Source of the DNA: Macrobrachium rosenbergii
Lineage: Eukaryota > Arthropoda > Malacostraca > Decapoda > Palaemonidae
Reading direction: 5' to 3'
DNA length: 64,000 nucleotides
Assembly: GCF_040412425.1 (NCBI RefSeq)
Contig: NC_089744.1
Location: 32,002,501-32,066,500 of the forward strand
The notes below the pieces were generated by a model. That model saw nothing but the letters and a program-made list of their open reading frames with translations. It did not search any database and was not told the origin of the DNA. Made by a program: the position numbers and the translations under genes. This document shows positions 11,978 to 22,516 of this stretch, piece by piece (positions within the stretch are counted from its first letter, which is position 1; every line of letters begins with the position of its first letter).

Positions 11978-13375
11978 ATAGTCGGGGGTCAGCATGGGGT
12001 AGGCCTCTTGCTGGATTTTGATTGGCTGAGGCGGGAAGCTGGTCTCCTATTGGCTGGTGAAAGTTTTCTTTAAGCCAACTTTTCAGGCATGAAGGTCACG
12101 CTGCTGCATTTTCGCTGACTGGAGGAGTAGGGGTGTGGCATCACTGGGCAAAGCGTGACATCACGGCCTGGTGTTCTCCTACTTCTCTTCCCATTGGTGA
12201 CAGGATTGTTCGTCTGATCTGGTGTTTCTAGGCTGGGGGTGTCGCTTGTTGTGGTGTCAGTCACAGGTCTTGGCATTAATATTTGTAGGAAGGAAGAGTA
12301 CTTCTTGCGTCATATTGAGAGAGGGCTTCTCTTGCTGGATGGGGAGCGCCTCAAGTAGTTGTAGATGTTGCGAGTCTGGGGTTCTCCCAATTATCGGGGT
12401 GTTTTTGATAATTCTGTCATGGGAGATGATGTCCTGGTGTGAGTTTCTAGTATGGATTTTTATCACTCTTTGTGCGTGATGTGAAATCCTCTTGGACAGT
12501 TTTATAGTGATCATACAAATATATGAGCTGGGGCATCCACGGACAGGGCATTTAAACTGGTAGTCCACATTACTGTAGTTTGTTTCAGAGGATCTCTCAT
12601 TGGTGGGGTTGGGTTATTTTTCATGATTAAATATCTCGTGCGCCGATTTTGATAGTAGATGACGAGGTCCAGCTTGATGTCAACTCCGGTGGGGAATACG
12701 CTTTCAGTGATGATTTTCCTCATGATATGTTCATCTTCTTGATATCGCGGGTGCATTCTCGCTTTGTAGTACAGCTTGATTTTCTCCTGGGGATGGGGCT
12801 GCGGCGTCTCTCGCTCCTCGTACCATCAATCCAGCGCTGCACACACTTCTCTGTTCACTTGCTTGTTGGAGTACCCATTGTTAATGGGCATCTGGGAGAC
12901 GTGGTCGAGTTCTCAGTGGGTGTCCTGCCAGGTAGAGCAGTTAGGAAGGGTCCTCTTCACTTAGGCCTTGATGGTTGTATTCTTATACCTTGCAGGGCAC
13001 TCATTATCTCCTGTTCAGGCAAAGGCCTAAGTTAGTCTGCTTGGTATAAACAGCGGTTCTTAGGCCGTCTTTAGTGTTGCAGATAAGGACGTCAAGGAAG
13101 GGGAGCTGGCTATTAATGCTGAATTCGATGGTGTAATTCAGGGAACTGCACTGCTGGAATAGACGTAGGAGAATGCCAGGCTGATGTCATGCAATGTCAC
13201 ACACTGCCCAGTGATGCCACGCCCCTACCCCACCAGTCAGTGAGACTGCAGCAGCGTGACCTTCATGCCTGAAAAGTTGGCTTGAAGACAACTTTCACCA
13301 GCCAATAGAAGACCAACTCCCAGCCCCAGCCAATCAAAATTCAGCAAGAGGCCTACCCCCTGCTGACCCCCAACT
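11978..13375 (-). mobile_element. Penelope-like retroelement fragment with inverted ends
   Basis: The 3' half of a Penelope-like element read on the - strand. The terminal segments 11978-12192 and 13160-13375 are reverse complements of each other over about 200 bp. Shared words include GGGGGTCAGCA, GTAGGCCTCTTGCTG, TTTTGATTGGCTG, CAACTTTTCAGGCATGAAG and GTCACGCTGCTGCA. Coding remnants between them match the end of the RT and a GIY-YIG endonuclease. Penelope-like elements are known for terminal repeats that can be direct or inverted and for 5' truncation. AAT tracts flank both sides. No target duplication is certain. Confidence 0.75.
12257..13150 (-). pseudogene. Penelope-like RT C-terminus and GIY-YIG endonuclease remnant
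   Basis: The - strand first gives LNYTIEFSINSQLPFLDVLI and AVYTKQTNLG (about 13135-13020), the RT thumb region with its characteristic LPFLDV block. It then gives LVIYYQNRRTRYLIMKNNP (about 12680-12610), CPVRGCPSSYI-----TIKLSKRISHH (about 12550-12480), and a stretch with IIKNTPIIGRTPD, LLEALPIQQEKPSLN (about 12400-12310). In Penelope-like proteins the Cys-rich linker and the Y-I/V-G, R and N residues belong to a C-terminal GIY-YIG nuclease. The first Tyr-Ile-Gly is degraded to YIC here. Frame changes between 12760 and 13020 make this non-functional. The family call rests on motif order and is fairly secure. Confidence 0.75.
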
Positions 13376-13405
13376 ATATATTGAGTAGAACCGTCCAGCA
13401 ACATC

Positions 13406-13457
<52 letters not shown>
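13406..13457. repeat. (AAT)n microsatellite
   Basis: About 17 AAT copies. Reading it on the - strand produces a poly-isoleucine artefact. Confidence 0.95.
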
Positions 13458-13459
<2 letters not shown>

Positions 13460-13654
13460 GTAATTACAACATTTATGCATTTCTGCAGTAAGTACAGTAC
13501 TGTAAATGAAAAAATTTAAACAAATTTCACCCCTAGTCTTTTTTCCTGAGCCTTCACTCACGGGGGAGGGTGAGCCTGTCAAATATGTCAAATTACTCTA
13601 GATGTTGCCACAACATGATCAAATCAATTTCTCTTTTTTTCTTCCTCTTCTTTC

Positions 13655-13673
13655 TCTCTCTCTCTCTCTCTCA

Positions 13674-13704
<31 letters not shown>

Positions 13705-13756
13705 AAGGGTAGAATGTAAGAAATAAATAGATAGATAAATAGATACTTAGTTCAGC

Positions 13757-13827
<71 letters not shown>

Positions 13828-13973
13828 GAAAAGATATATAAATTTTGTAAAGGTAAATGGATTAACATTCCTCAAGAGATTAAAGAGATAAACTCTCTCT
13901 TTCTCTCTCAGGAAGAAATAACATAAATTTTGTAAAGAGAAATGGATTAACATTCCTCAAGAGATTAAAGAGA

Positions 13974-14069
<96 letters not shown>

Positions 14070-14136
14070 GAAAAAATAACATAAATTTTGTAAAGAGAAA
14101 TGGATTAACATTCCTCAAGAGATTAAAGAGATAAAC
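13655..14136. repeat. Compound (CT)n microsatellite with a 69 bp spacer repeated three times
   Basis: CT tracts at about 13655-13700, 13761-13825 and 13979-14067 alternate with copies of a spacer at 13826-13893, 13909-13977 and 14068-14136. The spacer reads AGGAA-AAATAACATAAATTTT, then a GGATTAACATTCCTCAAGAG block, then ATTAAAGAGATAAA. The spacers are nearly identical, so the spacer plus CT tract expanded together. Confidence 0.9.
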
Positions 14137-14481
14137 TTTATCTCTCTTGCACTGCCAGTACAAGGCTGGCTGAATTTGTCGCAGTGGTAACTGTCTCTCT
14201 TTCTGATTTGGCTGGGAGGGTTAGAAGTACGTATGTATATATTTTTAAGGGTACTAATGTTCAAGATGACTTTGAAATTATATTAATAATTTCAAAGATT
14301 AATACAGTAACAGGATAATAATTTAAGGCAAATTTGATTTAGGATGTTACTTTAAGTATACATTTGGTATTTGAACTTTCAAGACAGGCAGTTATAAGTG
14401 TTTTTAGAGGGGATGTTCTATGTATTTGCAAGGGGGGGGGATGTCTGGAACGCATCCCCTGTGAATACAGGGGGTTTACTG

Positions 14482-15730
14482 TACATCCAACCTGTCATTG
14501 CATAGCTGCCAACCACTGCTAAGTGCTTTTTTACCAGATTAAAAACATAAAAGTATAAATGAGTCTTCTCATATGAAATATTTTCCTTCCAAATATTTAT
14601 CACTTGAAGAGAACTAGCAGTACTCAACTAATTTTATGGGATTTTGATTAACCATGACTAAAGATGAAATATTGAATTCTTAATATTACACTTAAATCAC
14701 TACAGTATGTACAATTCCCCACTAGTAGGAATCTAGATTCCTGGTTATAATCAATCAATAACAATATGCAAGCTTACATTCCTTCATTCCTGATTAAGGT
14801 CATGTATTAATAGGTATAAAAGTATAACTGGAATGTGCTTCACAAAGCTCTAAGACAAGACCAATTCTATTAACTATCAAATTAGAAATTCAGTGTTGAT
14901 TACTGCTAGATGGAGGAAAGGAAGTGGGAACAGAGGTAAAGAAGAAGGATAATAAGTGGGTGTATCGAAAGTTATGAAAGCTTTATGCCAGTGTTGATTA
15001 CCTGAAAATTTTTTAACAGATTAGCAGAGTGAATGACCAAACATCATTTACAGAGGAAAGAATTTCTGCAGTGAATAGTGCATTTCATAAGCCTGAGGGT
15101 GATAAGATATTCAAGAAAGTTTTAGTACAAGTGACTGGAGGATTAAATTGGTTTCCTTTCTTTGAGTTGGTTTGAACCAGTCCAGTTTCCCTAAAAGGCA
15201 GGGCATGTGTAGAAATTAACATTGAAAAAGATAAAGAACAGGATTCAGCTCATCCACAATTCCTTAACAATTTTATATAAGAATGATTTAGGCCAAATGC
15301 TTTGTTGGAGACATGAATCTTATTGATTGTGTGAGCAGATTTTATTCTACGAAATATTTTAATGAGCCACTTGGTCATTTTTTCAGTTCACGTACGCCTT
15401 TCCCAAAGGATTTATTCATATATGTGGTGAAAGTTAGAGCAAAGCCAAGTTCAAAAAATTGTACTGTTAAATAGTAAAAAACCAAAGGCAAAAAAGTAAA
15501 TAGCCAAAAGCAGATGCATCTAGAGCCAAAAGGAAGCTGCAGAGAGCTTTAGTACTGTATACTTTGTGCCATACAAGGTACAGTGTAAGTGGGTCCCCCC
15601 TATGGGAACCAAAAAGGTAACAGGTGAAGCAGGAAAGGGGCAGAATTGGAGGGCCAGGAGCAATATAAATTGCTATGTGGAAAACGATATTCAAACAGAG
15701 CAACCCCTGTTATGGGGTAAAGCTGTTATT
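14482..15730. other. No recognisable gene
   Basis: AT-rich DNA. A stretch at about 15019-15174 stays open after a possible acceptor (TTTTTTAACAG) but has no recognisable motif and no clear donor. I do not call it an exon. Confidence 0.35.
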
Positions 15731-15734
15731 GCGC

Positions 15735-15870
15735 CTCACATGGTGCACTGTACGCGTTGCTTAGTTGTTTACACTGTCCCTTCAGCCCTTAGCTCCAACC
15801 ATATTTTAGCTGCTCAACCAAACTAACTTCCTCTTTTCCTGTCTTGAGCACTGAATGGCCGAAAGTGCCC
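15735..15870 (+). repeat. Degraded copy of a dispersed decapod-type repeat
   Basis: Words such as ATGGTGCACTGTACGC, GTCCCTTCAGCCCTTAGCT and GCACTGAATGGCC match in order the better copies at 18690, 28826 and 55191. This copy is partial and diverged. Confidence 0.5.
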
Positions 15871-16289
15871 CAGTTTCATATATCAAACCAGAGCAACCTT
15901 GTTCAAGATCAATCAGGATTTATAAAATTTATAAATGTTTTCTGTAGGAGACAAGGTCATAGAATTTTGTTTCAATGACAGATGTAGAGTGACTTATTAT
16001 ATTTTAAAAATAGGCATAACTGGAAGAAGGAAATTCTAATAATGGTATTTTAGTATTTTTTAGCCCTTTGAAGATGATTATTACATTGGTTATCGTTGGA
16101 ATTATTGGTTCACTGTGTATTGAATTTTGCATTTGAAAATTATATGTATTTTGTTTTGCATTTGACTGTTATTTGGCTGTTCTTATAAGATGTACCAAAG
16201 CATGGCATCCTTGTAGTATTGTACTTTAGATGAATTCATTTATATAAAGAACCGTGACTTGCATCATAAATAATCTTTCATAATTTCAG

Positions 16290-16434
16290 TGTTCCTCGGC
16301 TCAAGTCTTTATTGTCGTGCTATAATCCACAAGATCTGATTGCGATTGGGGAGAGATATGGCTTCCATGCTTTGGGTCCTTATGGTTATGACTATATTAC
16401 TGGAGGTGGAGGAATGATCTTGAGCAGAGCATTG
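16290..16434 (+). CDS. B3GLCT: B3GLCT-like beta-1,3-glucosyltransferase, internal exon
   Basis: The exon is bounded by acceptor TAATTTCAG and donor GTAAGC. It contributes the last base of a split codon and then 48 codons: VPRLKSLLSCY, then ERYGF, then YDYITGGGGMILSRAL. The ITGGGGM block is a hallmark of the Fringe-like (GT31) catalytic domain, in the donor/acceptor pocket downstream of the DxD motif. The family enzyme transfers glucose from UDP-glucose to O-linked fucose on thrombospondin type-1 repeats in the ER lumen. The DxD-bearing exon and everything upstream were not found in this window, so the gene is partial. It joins the next exon in phase 0. Confidence 0.9.
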
Positions 16435-16859
16435 GTAAGCCTTACATATAGAATAGTGTAATTATGATTTTGTTTCCTTTGCAGTTTTCATATACTATAT
16501 TGTGTTGCTGAAATGAGATTATATTAAAAAGTGGTTATTTTTGATAGCCAGGTTTTTTGGATACCAATATATTTGACAATTTATAAGACTTAGTGTATGT
16601 GGAAAAGAAATGGAAAAGTTTAAGCAGGTGATGTAATATTCTATCTTATAGAACCAAAAAGTATTATGTAATCATTCATAAAAGTTGTCTATGATTGATA
16701 AAATATGTATTTTCATATGATATTATAATTACAGTGTTGCTTTTAAGCCTTCACTAGCTACCATTTTGCAGTACATTGTATAAGTATTCCAGTATAATCT
16801 TTATAAGTATATATATATATATACAATATATATATATAGTATATTTTTTACTTTTATAG
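16435..16859 (+). other. B3GLCT: B3GLCT-like intron with AT microsatellite
   Basis: A 425 bp GT-AG intron, GTAAGC to TTTTATAG. An (AT)n-type tract at about 16808-16842 lies just upstream of the acceptor. Confidence 0.85.
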
Positions 16860-16985
16860 GTAGAAAACTTAGCAGAGCCTGGAGTGTGTGACTGCCCAAC
16901 AAATGATACGCCTGATGACATGTTTTTGGGTGTTTGCCTGAAGAGACTGTCAGTTCCAGTAATTCATTCAGAAACCTTTCATCAG
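16860..16985 (+). CDS. B3GLCT: B3GLCT-like beta-1,3-glucosyltransferase, penultimate exon
   Basis: Exactly 42 codons, phase 0 at both ends, acceptor TTTTATAG and donor GTTAGC. The peptide runs VENLAEPGVCDCPTND, then PDDMFLGVCL, then LSVPVIHSETFHQ. The Cys-x-Cys pair followed by N-D and P-D-D-M-x-L-G is the conserved GT31/Fringe-type segment; in B3GLCT proteins the PDDM motif supplies a likely catalytic acid region, and a phrase ending FHQ precedes the RPVDYP block. Both are present in the expected order, and no stop or frame break is seen. Confidence 0.93.
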
Positions 16986-17120
16986 GTTAGCATTGTTTAA
17001 CATTTTCTTGACTGAAAATTCCATATTCCACAATTCTCTTTCTTGGCTGAGATGTAATTATTATAGCATTAGATTTATTTGATACTCATGAGGAAATTTA
17101 TTGATGAGTTTTTGTTTCAG

Positions 17121-17264
17121 GGGCGGCCAGTGGATTACCCAGCGCAGTTACTGAGTCCTGAACTACCAGTGTCTTTTCATAAATTTTGGATGGTGAATCC
17201 ACTGGAGGTGTATGAAGAGTGGCTTGAAGATAGTCACGTTTCACGTCATCATGAAGAGCTCTAA
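17121..17264 (+). CDS. B3GLCT: B3GLCT-like beta-1,3-glucosyltransferase, terminal exon with ER-retention tail
   Basis: Begins after acceptor TTTTGTTTCAG and reads GRPVDYPAQLL, LPVSFHKFW, NPLEVYEEWL and ends HHEEL before TAA (47 codons plus stop). RPVDYP and the SFHK-W block are typical of the B3GLCT C-terminus. The final HEEL is a KDEL-like signal, consistent with the soluble ER-lumenal location of the family, whose human member ends in REEL. A candidate AATAAA lies at 17370-17375, about 105 bp after the stop. Across the three exons the frame is continuous, so this is a probably functional host gene. Confidence 0.93.
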   Translation, partial: GRPVDYPAQLLSPELPVSFHKFWMVNPLEVYEEWLEDSHVSRHHEEL

Positions 17265-17390
17265 ATGTTTCTTGAAAATTTACATAAGTTGAAACATTAA
17301 TATGGTAAATGCCAAGAAAATAATGTTGTGCAAAGTAATATATGCAAAAACAGTCCACTTAATCTATGGAATAAAATTATGTGGAAAATG
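17265..17390 (+). other. B3GLCT: Probable B3GLCT-like 3' UTR with poly(A) signal
   Basis: Short AT-rich tail after the stop. AATAAA at 17370-17375 is the first canonical polyadenylation hexamer. Confidence 0.55.
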
Positions 17391-18240
17391 AAAGTTGCTT
17401 GTAATCTGTATGTCGATAAAAGGTAAGTATTTTGTGGTTAGCATAGCAGAAAAAGATGGAAGTCAGTTGTGTGACAAATTGCTACCAACAAAACTATAAG
17501 TTTGTTCTGTTATAAGAAACATACTGTATTAGAGGCGGCTTTATACATACTGTATTAGATGCTGCTTTATTCAAACACAAAATTCCAACATAATTCTACA
17601 CAGTCACTTTTTAAAAGGAAAACAAAGCATTCCTGTAAAAACTTAATTTAATACTGCCTTTTGTGGACTAAATTGTGCTAGTCATTGTCATGTTCTGCTC
17701 AATAGCTTTTTGCATATGTAACCTGATCACTATCCATAACTTGTAAATAGTTATGCAGTATATGGATGCATTCATGACTATCTCTTAGTTAATGATCACT
17801 GGAGCAAGTGGTACTCTATGCAGTATAGCACACACTCATCAACTTTGTGAATGACGTGTAGCATACATAATTTAGCAGGATAACACTAATAAACTGCAGT
17901 AAATCTAGTGATACCAAAGTGATAATCAACATTATGTGATAGAAATAAAATCTGTGTACAGGAATGTAAACCATCTCCTTTTATGTAGGAGTCTCTTTCA
18001 GCCCAAGCTGGAAACCAGTTGAAAACTTGGCAACAAGTAGTTAACCAGGTGGAGAGTGGGGTGAATGGGAGAATATCCCTCACTTAACAACTGTCACCTT
18101 TAGTACTTTTCTTTCAGTTGCTATCAGAGTTGGACATTGCTGCACTCCCCACTTGCATGATTGAAAGATTGTTGATGAGTATTTGCTCACTTATTTTTGG
18201 TGTCTTTGTTGTTTGTATTGGTCTTTGTTGTTTTTTATCT
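17391..18240. other. Intergenic DNA, nothing recognised
   Basis: AT-rich with a short local duplication of CATACTGTATTAGA-GC-GCTTTAT (17520-17568). No gene or known mobile element was identified. Confidence 0.4.
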
Positions 18241-18689
18241 CATGAATAAAGAACATGAAATATGTCACTGTGAGGGACGTGGCTGCCCTTGTGGATGGTT
18301 TATGTCACTCTTGATAACGGACCCCCATGCTATATGTGTTGCTTGTAGGGGGAAGGGCCTGTCCTAGGGGTTCCCCTTGCAAAGTTGCCATGGTCACAGC
18401 TTGCACATGGTACATTGGAGGAGGCGAATGCTTTTATCTGCAATTTTAAGAGTTTCCTCAACTTCAGCAGATCATGCTAGCTCCTTCCCCTGCCGCTTTC
18501 ATGCCAGAGGAGGTACTAGGTACTGGAGGGCGCAGGGCTACTCTGTTGGCACTCAGCATGTCAGTTTACGAGCTGACAAACGACCTTTCATTAGAGCAAT
18601 TGCGACAGGAAGGTGCTTCTTTCTCTGTGACAGGCAATGGAGAGTGGTGATGACGACCCTCCAGACTGTATTTTGCCTTGACCTTTAGT

Positions 18690-18890
18690 TGAACTTCCTT
18701 TCACTGTATCTCTGCTCATACACTGTTTCTTCCATCTTACTTTCCACCTTCTCATAACAGTGTTGTTTCATAGTGCAACTGCAAGGTTTTTCTCCAGTTA
18801 AACCTTTAAATTTCCCTTTCAGCACTGAATGACCTCATAGGTCCCAGCGCTTGGCCTTTGGCCTAAATCCTATATTCCATCCTCTAGTTG
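18690..18890 (+). repeat. Dispersed decapod-type repeat inserted in DIRS 1 gag
   Basis: Contains TTCCATCTTACTTTCCACC, TTTCATAGTGCAACTGCAAG, GCACTGAATGACCTCATAGG and CTTGGCCTTTGGCCTAAAT in that order. These are the reverse complement of words at 28826-29130 and 55191-55415. It lies between two gag-like segments of DIRS 1, so it inserted after that element. I recall this family as common in decapod transcripts; that is memory, not a search result. Confidence 0.75.
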
Positions 18891-19339
18891 AACAATGTTA
18901 ACAGTCAACGCTGCATCAGGCATCTTACCTTCCTGGCACATCAGTGCCAACCAGTGGGCAAACCTTGTTCTTCGAAGGAGGGACATTGTTACTATGCCTT
19001 TCTGTTGTAGAGACAGGTGTTGCATGAAAGCAGTATCTCGCAATGAAACACTTTGGTTTTGGAAGGAGCTGTGGATCGGAGTGTGGGAGATCTAAAACCT
19101 CTCTGATCACCCATGCTGCCTTTAAGCCTCCTTTAGGGCACTTTAGGCCAACCTGTGGGTTTAACTAGGCCTTCCACATCTGGGATAGCATGGAAGCCTG
19201 TTCCTCAACCCAGATCAGGGACCCTATCTTCCTCTAAGAAGAGAAGAGAGCCTTCTTAGCCTTTGTTCACCTCCCTCTGGGGTTACCAAGAAGGGAGAAG
19301 TGTAGAAGAAAGGAGGAGGTTGCCGAGGGTGGTGATCCC

Positions 19340-20230
19340 CCTCATCCGCTGCCAAAGTAGGGGATTGCTTTTTTCACTCTTGGGCTGTGTGGCAGGACCA
19401 GGGAGCAGACCCCCGGGTAGTATCTGGGTACAGGATTCCATTCAAGGACAGTCATCCTCCCTTCTTGGATACACCAAACAGTTTTTGTTTCTATCCTCCA
19501 GAATTGTGGATGTCGTGGGCCCTCAAAAGAAGGGTGGAAATGATAATGGAAAACGGTGCCATACCATTTTCCTAGTGGAGAAGGCAACTGGTGACTGATC
19601 TTTCTCCTTGGAACGAGTTTGTGCTACAGACTTGTTTCAAGGTGGAGACAACATAGTGTTGGAATCCATCAGAGAGGGAGACTTCATGCTTTTGTTAGAT
19701 CTGAAGGATGCGTACTTTCAAGTAGCCTTTCATCTGCACTCACAGAAGTACCTCTGGTTTGTATGCAGCAGGACCATTTACCAGTTCAAAATGTTATGCT
19801 TCAGACTGGCAATGGCCCCTTAGGTGTTTACCCAGGTATTCATCTTGGACTCATTCAAAAGGTATTTGATTCTTGCAATACCTGGACAACTGGCTGGTCC
19901 TGGCATCATCAGGGGCAAAATTCTTATGGGCAAAGTATCCGGGCATGCTTTTAGACTTGGCAGCAAAGAGAGCCTACTCCACAGACTCTCATGTGAGTAG
20001 ACTCAGGAAGGCATCGGTATAGTTCCTGTCTAGGCAGGAACAACCAACTCAACTTTGAAAAGTGGTCCTAGGTCTTCAGTTATCCTTGTAGAAGGAGGAA
20101 GGCAACCTTGCAGTTACTCTCTAGGCAGGAACAACCAACTCGGCTTTGAAAAGTGGTCCTAGGTCATCAGTTATCCTTTCAGAAGCTCATGCCTTGTGGG
20201 CAGTGCCACATACGCTTGCTTTGTGTATGT
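19340..20230 (+). pseudogene. DIRS 1 reverse transcriptase remnant
   Basis: RT motifs in order: the VEKATGD block (about 19574-19595), LLLDLKDAYFQV (19689-19725), YQFKMLCFRLAMAP with a stop directly after (19779-19822), and YLDNWLVLASS (19879-19911). DIRS elements normally have YLDDWLV at the active site; here the second catalytic Asp is Asn. The RNase H region follows (VVLGLQLSL near 20065) and a short piece of it is duplicated: the GGCAGGAACAACCAACTC stretch occurs at 20033 and 20123. Multiple frames are needed to read it, so it is dead. Confidence 0.8.
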
Positions 20231-20239
20231 TTCCACCTT

Positions 20240-21330
20240 TTAAACTTCGCATGTTGATAAACTAAGTACAGTCTTCAGATGACTCTGGTGGCTCCTTATT
20301 GGCCACATGCTGTCTCTTTTGGTAAAGGCCCAGAGAGAGTTGCCCGTGGTACACTCCCTGCAACTCCACACTTAGTTTATCCAACTCATCCAAGAGAAAG
20401 GCTTCTGTCACAGGGCTGTGAAAGAGATGTCCGGGTACCTTAGACATTCCTCAGTGAACAAGTGTCAAGGAAAGTGGGCTATCTTCTACAATTGGTGTTG
20501 TAGAGGGGGTACCTGTCCAGTTAAAGTGTCTGTTCAGCAGATCGGAGACTTCCCCATATATCTTTGTCAACTCCTTTTAGCAGCTACAGCAAAAAGCATC
20601 ACTCTGCCTTTTGCAGGTGTTCAGACTGAAGGGGCTAGACCTCTCCTCTTTAGTTGAGTTGTCTATGCTAATGAGGAGTGTGTACAGTCTTGTCCTCCTC
20701 AGGAACTTTGGCCCCGAGTGGGATCTGTTCCTTCTGCTTAGGAATCTCACTGGGGCACCTTTCAAGACTCTGTCTCAGTCCTCAGGACATGCCCTTATGC
20801 TTAAGACATTTTTCCTCTTAGCTCTGGCATCAGTATAGAGGGTGGGGGAGTTACTGTACGTGACCTGTCATATCTCTTGACCAGCATTTGAAAGGATGGG
20901 GATATCTCTCATTCTCTTTCATTTGAGAGTTTGCAGCCAAAACTCATGATCTGTCTCTTCAAAACAATTAGTTTGAGAGATTCATGATCCCCTCCCTCCA
21001 AGACTTCATAGGTGGAAATCTAGATGAGTACTCCTATACCTGGTTTGTGTTGTTAGATATAATTTGAAAAGAGCCTGCTTTCAGAGGCCTTTTCATGAGT
21101 ACAGGTAAGCACAAGAAGGTGTATAGGAACACACACTTTCAGACAAGTTTACCTCTCTTCTAAAGAGGAGATCAGCCTCCCATCTGATGTGAGAGCTTAT
21201 GTTTTTTTTTTTTAAGAACTTTTTGGTTTTTTCAGGTAAGAGGGCAGATGTCTGGTGTAGACAGCTACCTTTACCTCATTCTACCCAAGGGATGTTGCCC
21301 AGAGTCCCTAGACAACTTTTCCTGGGACCT
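20240..21330 (+). pseudogene. DIRS 1 tyrosine recombinase remnant
   Basis: The recombinase is readable as VFRLKGLDLSSLVELSMLMR, then the WDLFLLLRNLTGAPF block, LKTFFLLALASV, a TAG stop, then RVGELL with the box I Arg (about 20610-20860). The core continues as SLQDFIGG-LDEY (about 20998-21035), then an F-STGK phrase near 21095-21110. The box II end is seen as TTFTSF-PRDVAQS and LGPVVAA (about 21270-21345). In DIRS recombinases the TFTSFYLRDV-like phrase holds the nucleophilic Tyr, which is still present. Stops and frameshifts rule out activity. Confidence 0.75.
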
Positions 21331-21786
21331 GTGGTGGCTGCCTAACAAATTATATAGTTCCTGAGCTCTAGATTCAGACAGTCAGTTTCTCATCTAATCA
21401 GTCTAGCTTCATAATCAGGTTGAGTGTGGAATGACTGGATTCCGTTACTCCTTAATTCCAGGCCAAAATACATGCTGGAGTTGGATGAGAGCTTATGCTT
21501 TTTTTTTTTTTTTTAACTTTTTGTTTTTTTCAGGTAATGAGGGCAGATGTCTGGTGTAGACAGCTACATTTACCTCATTCTACCCAAGGGATGTTGCCCA
21601 AAGTCCCTAGACAACTTTTCCTGGGACCTGTGGTGGCTGCCTAACAAATTATATAGTTCCCGAGCTCTAGACTCAGACAGTCAGTTTCTCATCTAATCAG
21701 TCTAGGTTCACAATCAAGTTGAGTGTGGAATGACTGGATTCCGTTACTCCTTAATTCCAGGCCAAAATACATGCTGGAGTTGGATA
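21191..21786. repeat. 296 bp direct tandem duplication of the DIRS 1 3' region
   Basis: Unit 1 (21191-21486) and unit 2 (21487-21786) are almost identical and include the recombinase box II segment, a T run of variable length, and GATTCCGTTACTCCTTAATT. The very low divergence means the duplication is younger than the decay of the element. Confidence 0.92.
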
Positions 21787-22397
21787 AGCTACAGGCAAGT
21801 ACAATTGGGTATCCATTTCCCTGTCTGAGACAGGGAAGCATCGCCTTCATCCTCTCTCTCTTCTAACAAGGGGGGAAAGAGGACATTGTGGTTTAGCCCT
21901 GAACCCCTTAATTATAGTAACGAGAAGTAAGCTGCCCTCTGACTTTCATTCATTTAAGGGAGATGTCGTGATTCTCCAAAATATTTCTTACTGAATAACA
22001 TCTTCTTGCTTTAGAATGGACACTGGCCAACTTTTTCTCCAGATTGGTAGGAGGTTACAGGTGCCATATCGTCCCCCACTTGCTGGGCATCTAGGATCAT
22101 GGCAATCCCATGGTGGCTTTCAACCCCATTCAGTTGATGAGGACTGACCACCCACATAAGGAGTAAGCCTTTTACAAAAAAGTCAATGGTTTGTATTCCC
22201 TGAGGAACAAATAAAAAAATCTTGAATAATTTGTTTTTTCCTATGTATGCTAATCCCCTGCTCAGTCCCTGCAGTCACAGGACAAGTGAAGGCAACAGTC
22301 ATTCAGTGAGGATACTCCCCTACTCAATTATTACCACCTAGTTAACGATCTTGTTACCAATTTTTCTACCAGTTTCCAGCTAGTGCTGAAAGACACT

Positions 22398-22516
<119 letters not shown>

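Larger units (their letters stand above)
13404..14481. mobile_element. Microsatellite-rich MITE-like fragment, right end preserved
   Basis: The block at 13457-13600 recurs at 1200-1350 with the same order of words (ATTTATGCATTTCT, AAAAAATTTAAACAAA, CCTGTCAAATATGTCAA). The right end, CCCTGTGAATACAGGGGGTTTACTG followed by TA, is the inverted form of the ends at 60984 and 731. The left end may have been lost at the Penelope-like junction. The interior is mostly AAT and CT tracts. Confidence 0.5.
18240..22380 (+). mobile_element. DIRS-like retrotransposon 1, degraded
   Basis: In + orientation and in order: a gag-like segment with a Cys-rich CHCEGRGCPCGWFMS phrase (about 18260-18310), a dispersed repeat inserted at 18690-18890, a second gag-like segment (WANLVLRRRD near 18955), RT (19500-19990), RNase H region, and a tyrosine recombinase (20410-21330). 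DIRS elements carry RT, RNase H and a tyrosine recombinase instead of a DDE integrase, which distinguishes them from Gypsy elements. Stops and frameshifts are frequent. Neither terminus is certain; the element may end near the AT microsatellite at 22401. Confidence 0.75.

Noticed and set aside
12649..13035. 128-codon + strand open frame
   Set aside because: It is the antisense shadow of the Penelope-like coding remnant, which has the recognisable motifs on the - strand.
13747..14163. Arg-Glu repeat open frames on the - strand
   Set aside because: They are translations of (CT)n tracts and the linked spacer; no start context, domain or conservation.
15019..15174. Possible exon after TTTTTTAACAG
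   Set aside because: Open in one frame but lacks a donor, a recognisable motif, or similarity to B3GLCT proteins.
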